DNA from: Desulfosarcina widdelii
GTDB lineage: Bacteria > Desulfobacterota > Desulfobacteria > Desulfobacterales > Desulfosarcinaceae
Assembly (NCBI RefSeq): GCF_009688965.1
Contig: NZ_AP021875.1
Span: 2,604,001-2,668,000 of the forward strand
DNA length: 64,000 bases
Reading direction: 5' to 3'
In this document: positions 1-8,867 of the stretch, in pieces
Numbering within the stretch: position 1 is the first letter of the stretch
How the letters are laid out: each line of letters opens with the position of its first letter
Notes under the pieces: model-generated
The model's database searches: none
The model's input: the letters and a program-made list of their open reading frames with translations, nothing else
Told to the model about the DNA's origin: nothing
Made by a program: the position numbers and the translations under genes

Positions 1-1
1 A

Positions 2-1168
2 TTTGCCAGGTCCCTGGACGCTTTGACCGGCGACCGCATCTTCAACGGCGGGGTGCCCATCGGCCCCGGCAAAGGCAAGATCACCGTCTGCCTGGACCGG
101 GAATTCCACAACAAACTCAAAACAAACTTCTCTCCGGACAAGCCCGACCACCATATTCTCAATGCGGCCTTTCACATCGCCCACGAACACTCCTTCGACC
201 AGGTCTTTCTGGTCACCAAGGATGTCAACCTGCGCATGAAAGCCAAGTCCATCGGCCTGATGGCCCAGGACTACAATACCGACCGGGTCCAGGCACCGGC
301 TGACATTTACAAGGGAACACGGGTGGTGGAAAATATCCCCGCCGAGGTCATCGACCAGCTTTACAGCAAGCCCTTCGAGCTGGACGCAACCTCGCTGGAG
401 GTTTCCGAAACGCTGCTGTCCAACGAATATCTGATCCTGAAAAACGGCAGCAAGTCCGCCCTGGGGGTATTTACGCCCCAGACCCGGTCCATCCGGCGCA
501 TCGACTCGAGAACCTGCTACGGCATCCGCCCCCGCAACGCAGAGCAGTGTTTTGCCATGGATGCGCTGACCAACCAGGACATCCCCCTGGTGACCATCAC
601 CGGCAAAGCCGGCACCGGCAAAACCCTGCTGGCCCTGGCCGCCGCCCTGGAAAAACGCCGCTACTACCGCCAGATCTTTATCTCGCGGCCCTCGGTTCCG
701 CTGAGCAACAAGGATATCGGTTTTCTTCCCGGGGATATCCAGTCCAAACTGGACCCCTACATGCAGCCGTTGTACGACAACCTCTCGGTGATCGAAAACA
801 GCCAGAACGGCAAAAACGGCAACGGCCAGGGGCGACGGGTAAAGGAACTGCTGGACGAAGAGAAGATCGTCATCACCCCGTTGAGCTATATTCGCGGCCG
901 CAGCATCGTGAAGGTCTTTTTCATCGTCGACGAAGCCCAGAACCTGACTCCCCACGAGGTCAAGACCATCATCACCCGGGCCGGCGAGGGCACCAAGATC
1001 GTCCTCACCGGAGACATCTACCAGATCGACCATCCCTACCTGGACAGCCAGAGCAACGGGTTGAGCTACCTCATTGAAAAGATGAAGGGCCAGCCCCTGT
1101 ACAACCATATCAACCTGGAAAAAGGCGAACGCAGCGAACTGTCCGATTTGGCCATCAGCTTGTTATAG
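2..1168 (+). CDS. PIN-PhoH family ATPase, 5' end outside window
   Basis: The frame is open from base 2, so the start codon lies upstream of the window. The first ~120 visible residues have the look of a PIN-type nuclease domain. The C-terminal half is a PhoH-type P-loop ATPase: Walker A GKAGTGKT begins near visible residue 201, a VDEAQN Walker B follows near residue 309, and then comes TGDIYQID. PIN-PhoH proteins are thought to act on RNA, coupling a helicase-like ATPase to RNA cleavage. That role is family knowledge and is not demonstrated for this protein. It ends 87 bases before the next likely start. Domain call is firm; physiological role is uncertain. Confidence 0.9.
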   Translation, partial: FARSLDALTGDRIFNGGVPIGPGKGKITVCLDREFHNKLKTNFSPDKPDHHILNAAFHIAHEHSFDQVFLVTKDVNLRMKAKSIGLMAQDYNTDRVQAPADIYKGTRVVENIPAEVIDQLYSKPFELDATSLEVSETLLSNEYLILKNGSKSALGVFTPQTRSIRRIDSRTCYGIRPRNAEQCFAMDALTNQDIPLVTITGKAGTGKTLLALAAALEKRRYYRQIFISRPSVPLSNKDIGFLPGDIQSKLDPYMQPLYDNLSVIENSQNGKNGNGQGRRVKELLDEEKIVITPLSYIRGRSIVKVFFIVDEAQNLTPHEVKTIITRAGEGTKIVLTGDIYQIDHPYLDSQSNGLSYLIEKMKGQPLYNHINLEKGERSELSDLAISLL

Positions 1169-1255
1169 TTGAATGGGGCGGAAAGCCGAAAGGGTTTGGC
1201 AGGGTCGCAAAGACGCAGTGGCAATCATTCCTTGAATGGTGTAAAAGGCCGGTTT

Positions 1256-2017
1256 ATGCAATGCCCCAAATGTGGGTTTGAACAGGCAGGCGACAACGTC
1301 GAGTGCATCAGTTGCGGCATCGTTTTCGCAAAGTGGACGCCTCGACAAGCCAAGTCATGCGGACACGAGTCGATCCGGCCGGCTGAGGATAACGAAGAAA
1401 CCAAAGAAGAGAACTACGGAGTTGCGGCACAACTCCTGTTTCATGTTCCGGCTGAATTCAACCCTGTCTCATGGGGTGCGCGTCTGATATTGTTGACCAT
1501 TCTGGCCGTATGGGGAACCAAGTTCATATTTACTCCGCTCATTTCGGATTATACCATGAACAGCTTCTGGCACCTGGTGAATCTCCCCTTTCACGAGGCC
1601 GGTCACATTTTTTTCCGCCCCTTCGGTCGGGTGATCACCTCACTGGGGGGCAGCTTGATGCAGGTGCTCATGCCGGTCGTCTGCCTGCTGGTGTTTTTGA
1701 TCAAGACCCGCGATCCTTTCGCCGGTTCCGTAGCCTTGTGGTGGACGGGCCAGAACTTTATTGATATCGCCCCATACATCAATGATGCCCGCTCTTTGAG
1801 TCTACCCCTGCTTGGTGGCAACGTGGGCTATTCATCTCCATATGGATTTCACGACTGGGAGTTCATTCTCAAGGAAACCGGGCTGATTCGATTCGATCAT
1901 ACCATTGCGAGGCTGTTCCATGCCACGGGGACGATCCTGATAATCACGGCGATTTTCTGGGGTGGATATCTGCTGGTTAAACACATGCGCATATGGAAGA
2001 ACCAGGAGAATCGATAA
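1256..2017 (+). CDS. Zinc-ribbon membrane protein with HEAGH motif (putative metallopeptidase-like)
   Basis: The predicted protein has 253 residues. I chose the ATG at 1256 because the protein then opens directly with a zinc-ribbon pair, CPKCGF and CISCGI. A longer open frame upstream lacks recognisable protein character. After a polar linker come several hydrophobic segments (around LILLTILAVW, MPVVCLLVFL and ILIITAIFWGG). A conserved-looking NLPFHEAGHIFF sits just before the second, and HExxH-type motifs there are typical of membrane zinc proteases. I do not see a second metal-ligand motif (NxxPxxxLDG) as in site-2 proteases, so peptidase activity is only a guess. The protein probably sits in the inner membrane. 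Confidence 0.75.
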   Translation: MQCPKCGFEQAGDNVECISCGIVFAKWTPRQAKSCGHESIRPAEDNEETKEENYGVAAQLLFHVPAEFNPVSWGARLILLTILAVWGTKFIFTPLISDYTMNSFWHLVNLPFHEAGHIFFRPFGRVITSLGGSLMQVLMPVVCLLVFLIKTRDPFAGSVALWWTGQNFIDIAPYINDARSLSLPLLGGNVGYSSPYGFHDWEFILKETGLIRFDHTIARLFHATGTILIITAIFWGGYLLVKHMRIWKNQENR

Positions 2018-2036
2018 CAGGACCCATCCCTGATAA

Positions 2037-3131
2037 ATGGAGAAGAATCCGAACCCCATGCCAACAGAAAAACAACCAGACAAAACCGATGACCGGGTGA
2101 AAGCCGCCATCGATGCGCTGACAGCGCTTCCTTTCGTTTCCGATCCCCTGCCCGGTATCGGCGGAACCATCAAAGCCACGCCGGAGCACTTCGTGGTGGA
2201 AGAGATCCTTCCCTACACGGCCTGCGGCCAGGGGGAGCACATCTACGTGACTTTTCGCCGCAGCGGATGGAATACCGCGGATGCCGCCCGCGCCATCCAG
2301 CAACGCCTGAAGCTGGCCCCAACGGACGTGGGCTATGGGGGCCGCAAGGACAAAACCGCGGTGGTCGAACAGACATTTTCGCTGCGCTGCGGAGAAAGCC
2401 GGCCACTGGCGGAAATCGAACGGGCACTGGCCGAGCTTCCCTTTGAAATTTTAGCCATCGACCGCCACCGCAACAAGATCAAAACCGGCCACGTAGCCGC
2501 CAACCGCTTCACCATCGTGGTCAGCCAACCCGAGCCGAACGCCCTGCCCGGTGCCCAGGCCATTGCCGAACGGCTCGCGAAGACCGGCATCCCCAACTTT
2601 TACGGCCCCCAGCGCTTCGGCCACGGATGGCAAAACGTCAAACGGGGATTCGCGCTCTTCCGGCCGTTGAAAAAAGTCCGCAAGAACCCATTCATGGTTT
2701 CGGTGGTCCAGTCTACCCTGTTCAACATCTGGCTCAAACAGCGCATGGAAACGGGCGGCTACGGGCAGTTGCTCAAGGGCGACATCGTCAAGAAAACCGA
2801 CACCGGCGGTATGTTCACAGTCGAGGATCTGGCCATGGATGCCCCGCGCTTCGAAAACGGCGAAATCGTTTACACCGGCCCGATCTATGGCTTTAAGATG
2901 AAACCGGCCGCGGACGCGGCCGGGGAGATAGAAGCGTCCTTGCTCGCCCAATTCGGCCTTTGCGCCGAAGATTTCCGCCCCTTGCGTTCCCCGGGTTCCC
3001 GGCGGCCGGCAATATTGCGGCCCGACGAGCTCGAAATCGGCGAATCGTCGGAAGGCCTGCGGTTTACGTTTACCCTGCCCTCGGGTGCCTATGCCACCAT
3101 GGTCTTGCGCGAGTTCACCCGATCCACGTGA
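2037..3131 (+). CDS. truD: tRNA pseudouridine(13) synthase TruD
   Basis: At 364 residues this is the usual TruD length. The enzyme isomerises U13 of tRNAs (tRNA-Glu in E. coli) to pseudouridine in the cytoplasm. The TruD catalytic motif is visible as GRKDKT, with the catalytic Asp at about residue 105, and the family's NYxGxQRFG-like motif appears as NFYGPQRFG. Both are characteristic of TruD and not of other pseudouridine synthase families. The start is uncertain. ATG 2037 lacks a good ribosome site; the in-frame ATG at 2058 has GGAGAAG about 12 bases upstream and may be the real one. The next gene starts 50 bases downstream on the same strand. Confidence 0.93.
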   Translation: MEKNPNPMPTEKQPDKTDDRVKAAIDALTALPFVSDPLPGIGGTIKATPEHFVVEEILPYTACGQGEHIYVTFRRSGWNTADAARAIQQRLKLAPTDVGYGGRKDKTAVVEQTFSLRCGESRPLAEIERALAELPFEILAIDRHRNKIKTGHVAANRFTIVVSQPEPNALPGAQAIAERLAKTGIPNFYGPQRFGHGWQNVKRGFALFRPLKKVRKNPFMVSVVQSTLFNIWLKQRMETGGYGQLLKGDIVKKTDTGGMFTVEDLAMDAPRFENGEIVYTGPIYGFKMKPAADAAGEIEASLLAQFGLCAEDFRPLRSPGSRRPAILRPDELEIGESSEGLRFTFTLPSGAYATMVLREFTRST

Positions 3132-3181
3132 CGGTTGCCCTCATGGAAGACCATAACCACCGACCCTTACCGGAGGCCACT

Positions 3182-3580
3182 ATGCCCAGACAGTTGATCA
3201 GCTCAGGATCGCCTTTCGAAAAACCCATCGGCTTTTCCCGCGCCGTGCGTGTGGGCAACGCCATCTCCATCTCGGGAACCGCCCCCATCGCACCCGGCGG
3301 CGGAACTGCCTTTCCCGGCAATCTTTACGAGCAGACCCGCACCTGCATTACTATTATCAAAGATGCTATCGAGAAAGCCGGCGGCCGTTTAGAGGACGTG
3401 ATCCGTACCCGCATCATGCTCACTGACATCGACCGCTGGCAGGAGGCCGCCAGGGCCCATGGCGAATTCTTCGGCGAGATCCGTCCGGCCTGTACCTTCG
3501 TCCAGGTCAGCCGTTTCATCGATGAGGACTGGCTGGTGGAAATGGAGGCAGATTGTGTGGTGGTAGAGCCAGGGCTATAG
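3182..3580 (+). CDS. RidA/YjgF family protein
   Basis: The start at ATG 3182 is supported by GGAGG nine bases upstream and gives 132 residues, the normal RidA size. Family members deaminate reactive enamine/imine intermediates made by PLP enzymes. The sequence shows typical RidA features: FSRAVRVGN and ISGTAPI near the N-terminus, TIIKDAIEKAGG with VIRTRIMLTDI in the middle, and RPACTFVQVSRF with an ARG/Asp-rich end. Arg in the RPACTFVQV segment fits the substrate-binding arginine of the family. It follows truD in the same direction, without obvious functional link. Confidence 0.88.
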   Translation: MPRQLISSGSPFEKPIGFSRAVRVGNAISISGTAPIAPGGGTAFPGNLYEQTRTCITIIKDAIEKAGGRLEDVIRTRIMLTDIDRWQEAARAHGEFFGEIRPACTFVQVSRFIDEDWLVEMEADCVVVEPGL

Positions 3581-3728
3581 AGAATCGATCATCATCCCTC
3601 AACACAATTCCAGCTCCTCGATCTTTTGGCTCTCTGAATCCTGGAATCCTTGGATTCCTTGAACCCACCTCCGTTCTGTCTTAAATTGGATAATAATAAC
3701 GACGACTCCCTGAGGAACCATTTACGCT

Positions 3729-4385
3729 ATGCCGAATCCCATCGACACTTACTGGCAGTTGAAGCTGGAGCGTTGCCAACACGCCCTGGGAAAAAACAAT
3801 TTCGATGTCTTCGTTGCCTCCGATACCAAAGCGGCCGGAGAGGTTTTCCGGGATCGAATTCGACCCACGATCAACGTTAAAACGGTCTCCTGGGGCGATT
3901 CCATGACCCTGAAGGTTACCGGTGTGATGGACGACCTGCGGGCCGAACCCGACATCCGGACAATCGAAACCTTCGATCCGCAGATAACCCAGGAAGAGCG
4001 TATCGAGCGCCGCCGCCAGGCCCTGCTGGTCGACCTTTTTCTGACCGGATCCAATGCCGTCACCGAAACCGGCATACTCGTCAACTTGGACATGGTGGGC
4101 AATCGGGTGGCCGGCCTCACCTTCGGCCCGAAACAGGTAGTGCTGTTCATCGGCCGCAACAAGATTGTACCGACCGTCGCGGATGCCATGCAGCGGGTCA
4201 AGCAACTGGCCGCCCCGGCCAACGCCATTCGTCATCCGAACCTGAAAACACCCTGCATGAAAACCGGCGCCTGCATGGACTGCAGCAACCCGGACCGGAT
4301 CTGCAACACCTGGTGCATCACGGAGAAATGCTTCCCCAAGGGCCGGATCAAAATCATCCTGATCGATCAGGACCTCGGGCTTTAG
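3729..4385 (+). CDS. LUD-domain protein (LutC/YkgG-like)
   Basis: The 218-residue protein has the LUD-domain pattern. Its central LFLTGSNAVTETGILVN followed by GNRVAGLTFGPKQVV resembles the phosphosugar-isomerase-like fold of LutC/YkgG proteins, which take part in lactate utilisation in other bacteria. The C-terminus is cysteine-rich (CMKTGACMDC, then RICNTWCITEKC), a common addition in the anaerobe versions of this family. No lutA or lutB gene lies beside it, so a role in lactate oxidation cannot be claimed from context. A weak GAGGAA precedes the ATG. Confidence 0.8.
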   Translation: MPNPIDTYWQLKLERCQHALGKNNFDVFVASDTKAAGEVFRDRIRPTINVKTVSWGDSMTLKVTGVMDDLRAEPDIRTIETFDPQITQEERIERRRQALLVDLFLTGSNAVTETGILVNLDMVGNRVAGLTFGPKQVVLFIGRNKIVPTVADAMQRVKQLAAPANAIRHPNLKTPCMKTGACMDCSNPDRICNTWCITEKCFPKGRIKIILIDQDLGL

Positions 4386-4410
4386 CCCTACATTAAACAG
4401 GAAGATTCCC

Positions 4411-4704
4411 ATGCCCATCCAAATGCGCATCTACACCATCAATCGCGGCGCCCTGGACGACTTTGCCAAAGAGTGGAAAAAGACCATCAAACCACTTCGT
4501 GAAAAGCTCGGCTTCACCATCCCTGCGGCCTGGACCCTGCCATCGACCAACCAGTTCGTCTGGCTGATACAGTACGACGGTCCGAAATCCTGGGAGGATC
4601 TGGATCGGGCCTATTTCTCGCACCCGGACCGCCTGGCCATGTCCCCCAATCCGGCCAGGCACATCGCCCGCATGGAAGAGTATTTTATGGATCCGGTGAC
4701 CTGA
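4411..4704 (+). CDS. NIPSNAP-domain small protein
   Basis: This is a 97-residue protein with AGGAAG before its ATG. The pattern of MRIYTINRGALDDF, then KPLREKLGF, FVWLIQYDG and SWEDLDRAYF matches the ferredoxin-like NIPSNAP fold, whose biochemical function in bacteria is not known. Its stop is one base before the next ATG, so it is almost certainly co-transcribed with the exported isoaspartate methyltransferase gene that follows. It probably belongs to the same transcription unit as the LUD gene 25 bases upstream. Confidence 0.75.
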   Translation: MPIQMRIYTINRGALDDFAKEWKKTIKPLREKLGFTIPAAWTLPSTNQFVWLIQYDGPKSWEDLDRAYFSHPDRLAMSPNPARHIARMEEYFMDPVT

Positions 4705-4705
4705 C

Positions 4706-5446
4706 ATGAACGAAGTGCCGAACCGCCCGATCAGCAGATTTCCACTTCTATTGCTGGCTGCCCTGCTCGCCCTCCAGGCCTATGCCCCGGCCGAAGCCCC
4801 GGCCGAAAATTTTGCGGATCTCCGCCAACAAATGGTTCGGTATCAGCTCAAAGGGCGCGACATCGTGGACGCACACGTGCTGCGTGCCATGTCCGTCGTG
4901 CCCCGCCATCGTTTCGTGCCGGAGAAGTTGCGGGCGATGGCCTACCAGGATACCCCCTTGCCCATCGGCCACGGCCAGACCATCTCCCAGCCCTACATCG
5001 TGGCCCTGATGTCCCAACTGCTGGCTGTCGAGCCCGGTCATCGGATCCTGGAAATCGGCACCGGCTCCGGCTACCAGGCCGCCGTGCTGGCCGAAATGGG
5101 CGCCTCGATCTACTCCATCGAGATCGTTCCCGAACTGGGCCGGCAGGCCCGAAAGGCCCTCAATCCCCTGGGATATGAAACCATTCATCTCAAAATCGGG
5201 GACGGCTACCAGGGATGGCCCCAACACGCTCCTTTCGAAGGCATCATTGTCACCTGCGCCCCTACCCGCATCCCCGAACCGCTCAAAACCCAACTGGCCG
5301 AGGGAGGCCGCATGGTGATCCCCGTCGGCCCTCAGAATCACCAGCAGTTAGTGCTCTTGACCAAAGAACACGGCGAGATCAGACAGGAAAAAGTCGTGGA
5401 TGTCCGCTTTGTCCCCATGGTGGATGCGTCGGGCAGGACCTATTGA
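4706..5446 (+). CDS. pcm: Protein-L-isoaspartate O-methyltransferase, predicted exported
   Basis: The enzyme transfers a methyl group from S-adenosylmethionine to L-isoaspartyl residues in damaged proteins, starting their repair. Clear PIMT motifs are RHRFVP, the substrate loop GHGQTISQPY, and SAM motif [12 protein letters not shown]. At 246 residues it is longer than the cytoplasmic paralogue at 46088-46738 because of an N-terminal leader. That leader has an Arg followed by a hydrophobic run (FPLLLLAALLALQAY) and an Ala-rich region, as in a signal peptide or membrane anchor. This suggests action in the periplasm. The last 68 bases overlap the convergent gene on the other strand. Confidence 0.93.
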   Translation: MNEVPNRPISRFPLLLLAALLALQAYAPAEAPAENFADLRQQMVRYQLKGRDIVDAHVLRAMSVVPRHRFVPEKLRAMAYQDTPLPIGHGQTISQPYIVALMSQLLAVEPGHRILEIGTGSGYQAAVLAEMGASIYSIEIVPELGRQARKALNPLGYETIHLKIGDGYQGWPQHAPFEGIIVTCAPTRIPEPLKTQLAEGGRMVIPVGPQNHQQLVLLTKEHGEIRQEKVVDVRFVPMVDASGRTY

Positions 5447-6029
5447 TGCCGAGCTGGACGGCCCGAACGTAGGCTGAAAAACAGGGCCTGCCCCGCTTGC
5501 GGTAAAGTCGGGAGATATCCTCGAAAAGAAGCTTGCGCATGGCGATGGGAATCTCAAGTTGGACCCCCATGCCCAACCGGCCCCGATTGCAGATATTCTT
5601 CGGATTGATGCCGGGAAAGCGTCTGGCGTCGGTGGCGGTAAAGCCGGCCGATGCAAGGGCGGCCCGGATCGCCTTTTTCATGGCAGCGTGGCGCCCGCCC
5701 ACATAGGTGGCAAGGCTTTCGTCCCTGCATCCGTGAATGGTGACCACCGTGCGCGAATTTTGTGCGATAAACCGGCCCACCGGCTCGTCGAATTTTCTGC
5801 TGGAGATGTGCAGGCCCGCGTTGCCCGAGGGCTTCAGGCCGCTGAAGGTGTAAAAGGTGTGCCACTGCCCGGCCACCGCGTCGGCAACCTCGGTTGTTCC
5901 GGGTTCGATGCCACCGCCATGAATAGCCATGATGGCGATGCCGGAAAGACCGCGGCGCACCCGGATGCGGTAGTCGACACCAAGCACCTCATTTTTCTGC
6001 AACGCTGCAAATGATGGGTAGGACGGCAT
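5379..6029 (-). CDS. Poly-gamma-glutamate hydrolase family protein
   Basis: ATG at 6029 has AGGGGGAC directly upstream and gives 216 residues. The sequence resembles the zinc-dependent poly-gamma-glutamate hydrolase family (YmaC and phage PghP relatives). Visible features are AIHGGGIEPGT near the N-terminus, which would supply His and Glu metal ligands, a second histidine in VVTIHGCRDE, and GVQLEIP near the C-terminus. Family members cut gamma-linked polyglutamate, but no capsule genes lie nearby. Its substrate here is unknown. The C-terminal ~22 codons are antisense to the end of pcm, so part of the tail may be a read-through extension. Confidence 0.75.
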   Translation of the reverse strand: MPSYPSFAALQKNEVLGVDYRIRVRRGLSGIAIMAIHGGGIEPGTTEVADAVAGQWHTFYTFSGLKPSGNAGLHISSRKFDEPVGRFIAQNSRTVVTIHGCRDESLATYVGGRHAAMKKAIRAALASAGFTATDARRFPGINPKNICNRGRLGMGVQLEIPIAMRKLLFEDISRLYRKRGRPCFSAYVRAVQLGINRSCPTHPPWGQSGHPRLFPV

Positions 6030-6142
6030 GGCGTCCCCCTTGGGAGCGGCATAATTACAGGCAAGTAATCCTCGGGTGATGTCCAAGCGATCCGGAACGG
6101 TTCGGGCCGGTCCGGCGAGACATTTAATCAGCAAATATTTCT

Positions 6143-6325
6143 GAACGTCGAACAGTGAACATCGAACTTCCAACGTCGAATGCGGAGATCACTTCGCTCC
6201 GTCGTTCACTAATAAGAATTCCCTATCCCTTTTTACCGTCTGTGAAGCGGGGTTTCAAAAAAATTTTGAAAGACAACATGCCTTGTTCGAATTTCGAAGC
6301 TGGACGTTCGATGTTCGATGTTCAT
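6143..6325. repeat. Intergenic element bounded by imperfect inverted repeats
   Basis: The gap between the hydrolase start and livF (6030-6392) has no credible gene. It carries two inverted arms, about 6143-6185 and 6286-6325. Both contain GAACATCGAAC (the right arm in reverse complement), followed by similar TCCA..TCGAA sequence. Short internal echoes of TCGAA and GATGTTC recur within each arm. This resembles the small dispersed repeats that give spurious open frames in many Desulfobacterota genomes. Family assignment is from memory. Confidence 0.6.
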
Positions 6326-6365
6326 GGGTCTGGATTTCCGTCCCCTTCGGATGAGCCTTATCAAA

Positions 6366-6384
6366 CCACCCGCTCTATGGGTGA
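6366..6384 (-). terminator. Possible weak terminator after livF
   Basis: Just downstream of the livF stop (minus strand) is a hairpin with CACCC/GGGTG stem and 7-base loop, followed on the minus strand by TTTGAT. The U-run is short, so termination strength is doubtful. Confidence 0.3.
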
Positions 6385-6392
6385 TCGGTGAT

Positions 6393-7124
6393 TTACATGC
6401 CCATATAGGCTTTCCTGACCTCATCACTCTTCATCAGTTCTTTTGCCGATCCGGACTGAACGATGCGGCCGGTCTGAAGCACGTAACCGCGATGAGAAAT
6501 CTCCAGTGCCTCCTGAACCATCTGTTCGACCAGCAGGACCGTCGTACCCTCCGCGTTCACCTGCACGATGGTTTCCATCACTTTTTCCACAAGCGACGGC
6601 ATGAGCCCCAGCGACATTTCATCGAGCATGAGCAGTTCCGGCCGGGACATCATTCCCCGCGCAATGGCCAGCATCTGCTGTTCGCCGCCGGAAAGGGTTT
6701 CCGCCTTCTGGTTGGCCCGCTGACGCAATACCGGAAACAGCGTCAGAACCTCCTCCTCGCGCCGGACGATTTCCCGTTTATCCTTTTCGATGAATGCCCC
6801 CAAAGAGAGATTCTCGCTAACGGAAAGCTTGGGGAACAGCCGCCGGCCTTCCGGAACATAGCTGATTCCGCGACGAATGGTACGTGAAGCGGGCAGACGC
6901 GAGATGTCTTGGTCCTTGAACCGAACGGTCCCCTTTTCCGGATGCAAGAGTCCGCAAATGGTGCGCATCGTGGTGGTCTTGCCGGCGCCGTTGGCTCCGA
7001 TAATGCAAACCATCTCTCCCCGGAACACCTCGAGTGAGACACCGTGCACGACGGGCACGCCGTCATATCCGGAATGGATTTCGTTTACGCTGAGAAAAGG
7101 TTTCATCGCTTGGCTCATTTTCAT
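6393..7124 (-). CDS. livF: Branched-chain amino acid ABC transporter, ATPase LivF
   Basis: This 243-residue cytoplasmic ATPase is one of two that power uptake of leucine, isoleucine and valine (or related substrates). It has Walker A GANGAGKTT, the ABC signature LSGGEQQMLAIAR, Walker B LLMLDEMSLGL, and LivF-typical YVPEGRRLFP. It is the last gene of the liv operon, 22 bases after livG. The start ATG 7124 lacks a strong ribosome site. An in-frame ATG at 7106 (MKPFLS) is an alternative that fits the domain start more closely. Confidence 0.95.
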   Translation of the reverse strand: MKMSQAMKPFLSVNEIHSGYDGVPVVHGVSLEVFRGEMVCIIGANGAGKTTTMRTICGLLHPEKGTVRFKDQDISRLPASRTIRRGISYVPEGRRLFPKLSVSENLSLGAFIEKDKREIVRREEEVLTLFPVLRQRANQKAETLSGGEQQMLAIARGMMSRPELLMLDEMSLGLMPSLVEKVMETIVQVNAEGTTVLLVEQMVQEALEISHRGYVLQTGRIVQSGSAKELMKSDEVRKAYMGM

Positions 7125-7146
7125 GCTACGGATAATTTGTATTCGT

Positions 7147-7884
<738 letters not shown>

Positions 7885-7897
7885 GACGTTCCCCCCT

Positions 7898-8863
7898 TTA
7901 GCGGTGCCGGCGCCGACCGATGGCGTTTAAAATACCCATGATCCCCTTGGGCTGGCGGACAACCACGACAACGATCAGCAGTCCGAAGACGATCAGGTCC
8001 ACACCGCCGCCAAGACCACCCCACAATGCCCTTGAGTATTCCTGCAAGGGGATGAGCACGGCTGCGCCCAGCAGCGGCCCGGCCAGGGTGCCCAGTCCGC
8101 CAAGGATGGTGATCAACACGAACTTCATGGACATATCCAGGCTCATGACCATGGACGGGTCCACGCGCAGGTTGTACTGAACGAAAAAGGCGCCGCACAG
8201 GGCCGTGAGAAATGCGGAGATGGCGATGGCGGCCAGCTTGACGCGGGTGCTGTCCACGCCCAGGGATTCGGCCGCTTCCTGCCCTTCCCGTACGGCCCGC
8301 ATGTAGTAGCCCAGACGGTGGGATTCGATCCAGCGAACCGTTCCGAAGACGATGGTAAACAGGATCAGGGCGCCATAGTAGTAAAAGCGTTTGTCCTCGT
8401 ACCACATGAAGTTGCGCCAGCCTTCATCCACCAGCGGGTAGTCCAGCCCCAGGGCGCCGCCCACCCAGTACCACACCATGAAGAGGCGGTTGAAAATCTC
8501 CACGATGGCGAAAGTGGCGATGGCGAAATAGTGGCCCGAAAGCTTGAAGCAGGGATAGGAGATGGCCATGGCCACCAGCGCCGCCAGCAGCGCTCCCAGG
8601 ATTACGCCCGGCCACGGCGCCAGGTGATAGGTGACCACGGCCATGCCGGCGCCGTATGCCCCGATGCCGAAGAATACCGAGTGCCCGAAGGAGGTCTGGC
8701 CGCAATAGCCTCCCAGGATATTCCACGCCTGGGCCATGGCGGCGAACAGCAGGATCAGAATCATCACGTGCTGGGTAAAGCTGCTGGCCAGTATACCGGG
8801 GACCAGCGGCAGCACCGCCAATATCAGCAAAAGCAAACCCCAGAAGGTATCCCCACGTTTCAT
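7898..8863 (-). CDS. livM: Branched-chain amino acid ABC transporter, permease LivM
   Basis: This integral inner-membrane permease has about 321 residues and many hydrophobic segments. Recognisable LivM features are GYCGQTSFGHSVFFGIGAY and a GLGTLAGPLLGAAVL stretch that matches the coupling region (EAA-like) for the ATPases. ATG 8863 is preferred over a longer open frame because GGTGAG lies just upstream and livH ends only four bases away. With LivH it forms the transmembrane pathway. Confidence 0.95.
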   Translation of the reverse strand: MKRGDTFWGLLLLILAVLPLVPGILASSFTQHVMILILLFAAMAQAWNILGGYCGQTSFGHSVFFGIGAYGAGMAVVTYHLAPWPGVILGALLAALVAMAISYPCFKLSGHYFAIATFAIVEIFNRLFMVWYWVGGALGLDYPLVDEGWRNFMWYEDKRFYYYGALILFTIVFGTVRWIESHRLGYYMRAVREGQEAAESLGVDSTRVKLAAIAISAFLTALCGAFFVQYNLRVDPSMVMSLDMSMKFVLITILGGLGTLAGPLLGAAVLIPLQEYSRALWGGLGGGVDLIVFGLLIVVVVVRQPKGIMGILNAIGRRRHR

Positions 8864-8867
8864 TTTC

